Position numbers and translations under genes: made by a program. This document shows, one piece after another, positions 5,731-6,580 of a DNA stretch of 6,580 nt (its first letter is position 1; the number at the start of each line of letters is the position of its first letter). This DNA is from Planctomycetaceae bacterium (GTDB lineage Bacteria; Planctomycetota; Planctomycetia; Planctomycetales; Planctomycetaceae), in assembly GCA_016795125.1 (NCBI GenBank), contig JAEUIG010000684.1, positions 1 through 6,580 of the forward strand. The letters run 5' to 3'. Under the pieces are notes generated by a model that was not told where the DNA came from, ran no database searches, and was given only the letters and a program-made list of their open reading frames with translations.

Positions 5731-6010
5731 CGGTCTGCACCCGCACCGCAGCGAACCGCCGATTGTGGCGAAGTCGTCGCCAATGCTGGCGAAATAATCG
5801 ACTCCGGGATGTTCGGTTCGGCGACGCTCGGTCGTCATTCTTCGGAGTGCTCCCGGAAGTCTGCTCCCGTCGCTCGTTGGTATGGCAATTGCCGTTGTCC
5901 TTTCTGCGATGATCGTCTCGCCGACGCAACACCCTGTCTGCGGACTTCAGCGCTACTGGTCAGGCGCGGCCTGACCTGTTCCTCGCACCTTGGAAACGAC
6001 AGCGAAGTTG
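5731..6010. other. non-coding stretch before the prepilin-like gene
   Basis: These 280 bp hold no supported gene. The plus-strand frames are open in places but have no starts, ribosome sites or recognisable protein. A 30-codon ORF at 5882-5974 with a hydrophobic start is too weak to call. The clearest element is the hairpin at 5958-5976. A promoter for the prepilin-like gene is expected here, but no good -35/-10 pair was seen. Confidence 0.5.
5958..5976 (+). terminator. perfect 8-bp hairpin upstream of the prepilin-like gene
   Basis: GGTCAGGC (5958-5965), loop GCG, GCCTGACC (5969-5976) form a perfect 8-bp stem. After one T-T mismatch the stem extends by two more pairs (5955-5956 with 5978-5979). 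TGTTCCTC follows, a weak T-rich run. It could terminate the lipoprotein transcript or act in the leader of the next gene, whose ATG is 34 nt downstream. Structure seen, role inferred. Confidence 0.45.
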
Positions 6011-6580
6011 ATGCAGCCACACCATCGACGTTCCGGCTTCACCCTCATCGAACTCCTGGTTGTGATCGCGATCATCGCGATTCTGATTGCACTGCTGCTG
6101 CCTGCAGTGCAGCAGGCCCGCGAGGCGGCTCGCCGCACTCAGTGCAAGAACAATCTCAAGCAGATTGGACTGGCGGTCCACAACTACGCAGATGCGTACA
6201 CCTGTTTTCCACCCAGTTCCGCAGTCGACCTGGGGGTGACGGTGACCGGGAACAATGGTTCCTGGGGCGTTCACGGCCGAATTCTGCCCTACCTGGAACA
6301 GGGCAACCTGTACAACGCAGTCGATCTCACGACGGCCTGGGACTTTCAGCTGGCGATCAACGGACTGAAAATCCCGACTTATGCATGCCCCAGCGATCCC
6401 AAGAGCGACCAGGCGCGCGATCCCGGAACCGGCCGCCCGAAGCTGTATCCCACGAACTACGGGTTCAACTTCGGAACCTGGTTCGTCTTCGATCCTGTCA
6501 CGCGCCGTGGCGGCGACGGCATGTTCTTCCCGAACAGCCGGCTAAGCTTCCGCGACTCGATCGATGGAACATCGAACACG
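6011..6580 (+). CDS. DUF1559 protein with type IV prepilin-like N-terminus, 3' end cut by the window edge
   Basis: 190 codons without a stop. Residues 1-8 are a short basic leader (H4, H5, R6, R7), then G9 and FTLIELLVVIAIIAIL (10-25), the class III signal cut by prepilin peptidase between G9 and F10; E14 is the conserved Glu at mature position 5. The hydrophobic helix runs to about 31, followed by PAVQQAREAARRTQCKNN (31-48) and the start of DUF1559: LKQIGLAVHNY (49-59), ILPYLEQGNLYN (91-102), YACPSDP (124-130), NYGFN (149-153), and DGTSNT (185-190) at the edge. Members are usually about 300-350 residues, so roughly 40% is missing. Such proteins are present in many copies in planctomycetes and are thought to be envelope or pseudopilin-like, but their function is not established. 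The ribosome site is weak. The start is set by the leader length. Confidence 0.95.
   Translation, partial: MQPHHRRSGFTLIELLVVIAIIAILIALLLPAVQQAREAARRTQCKNNLKQIGLAVHNYADAYTCFPPSSAVDLGVTVTGNNGSWGVHGRILPYLEQGNLYNAVDLTTAWDFQLAINGLKIPTYACPSDPKSDQARDPGTGRPKLYPTNYGFNFGTWFVFDPVTRRGGDGMFFPNSRLSFRDSIDGTSNT

Noticed and set aside
5370..5912. Plus-strand open frame starting MRLSAAGQ and running past the lipoprotein stop
   Set aside because: After about residue 10 it becomes Arg-rich without structure, while the neighbouring frame holds the lipobox and coding-like sequence; only its start may matter, as a frameshifted start.
5882..5974. 30-residue plus-strand ORF starting MAIAVVLSAMIV, a possible leader peptide or micro-protein
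   Set aside because: No ribosome-binding site, ends inside a hairpin, and too short to separate from chance without conservation data.
1..6580. CRISPR array, insertion sequence or defence system
   Set aside because: No spaced direct repeats, transposase or integrase frames, or known defence-protein motifs were seen on either strand.

Overview
The window looks like GC-rich chromosomal DNA from a planctomycete (Planctomycetota). The best evidence is the truncated gene at the right end. It encodes a type IV prepilin-like N-terminus followed by a DUF1559 domain, a family found in many copies in planctomycetes. Two small lipoproteins and weak or absent Shine-Dalgarno sites fit this. No species can be named from the sequence alone.

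Layout. Everything left of about 4820 reads on the minus strand. In order of transcription these are a flavin-dependent halogenase-like oxidoreductase (4818 to 3310), a strong GC-rich hairpin (3298 to 3272), then a tight four-gene run: a membrane CTP-dependent lipid kinase-like protein (3044 to 2217), an ABC-2 type permease (2198 to 873), dihydroneopterin aldolase folB (828 to 448) and folK (451 to 1, running off the left edge). The gaps are 18 nt and 44 nt, and folB and folK overlap by 4 nt (ATGA), so this run looks like one transcription unit. Right of 5072 the genes read on the plus strand: a 52-residue lipoprotein (5073-5231), a second small lipoprotein with an uncertain start (about 5308-5730), a non-coding stretch with a strong hairpin, and the DUF1559 prepilin-like gene (6011 to the right edge). 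The 254 bp at 4819-5072 is a divergent intergenic region that should hold promoters for both directions.

How the genes work together. FolB and FolK catalyse consecutive steps of tetrahydrofolate synthesis: dihydroneopterin to 6-hydroxymethyl-dihydropterin, then its pyrophosphorylation. The lipid kinase and permease share their transcript but have no known link to folate, and no ABC ATPase gene is visible. The halogenase-like protein stands alone with its own probable terminator. It keeps the GxGxxG, WxWxIP and FxDPxxSxG motifs and a candidate catalytic lysine, and has an unusual histidine-rich tail. It is the most interesting gene here. I saw no CRISPR array, insertion sequence, rRNA or convincing tRNA, and I do not claim a new multi-gene system.
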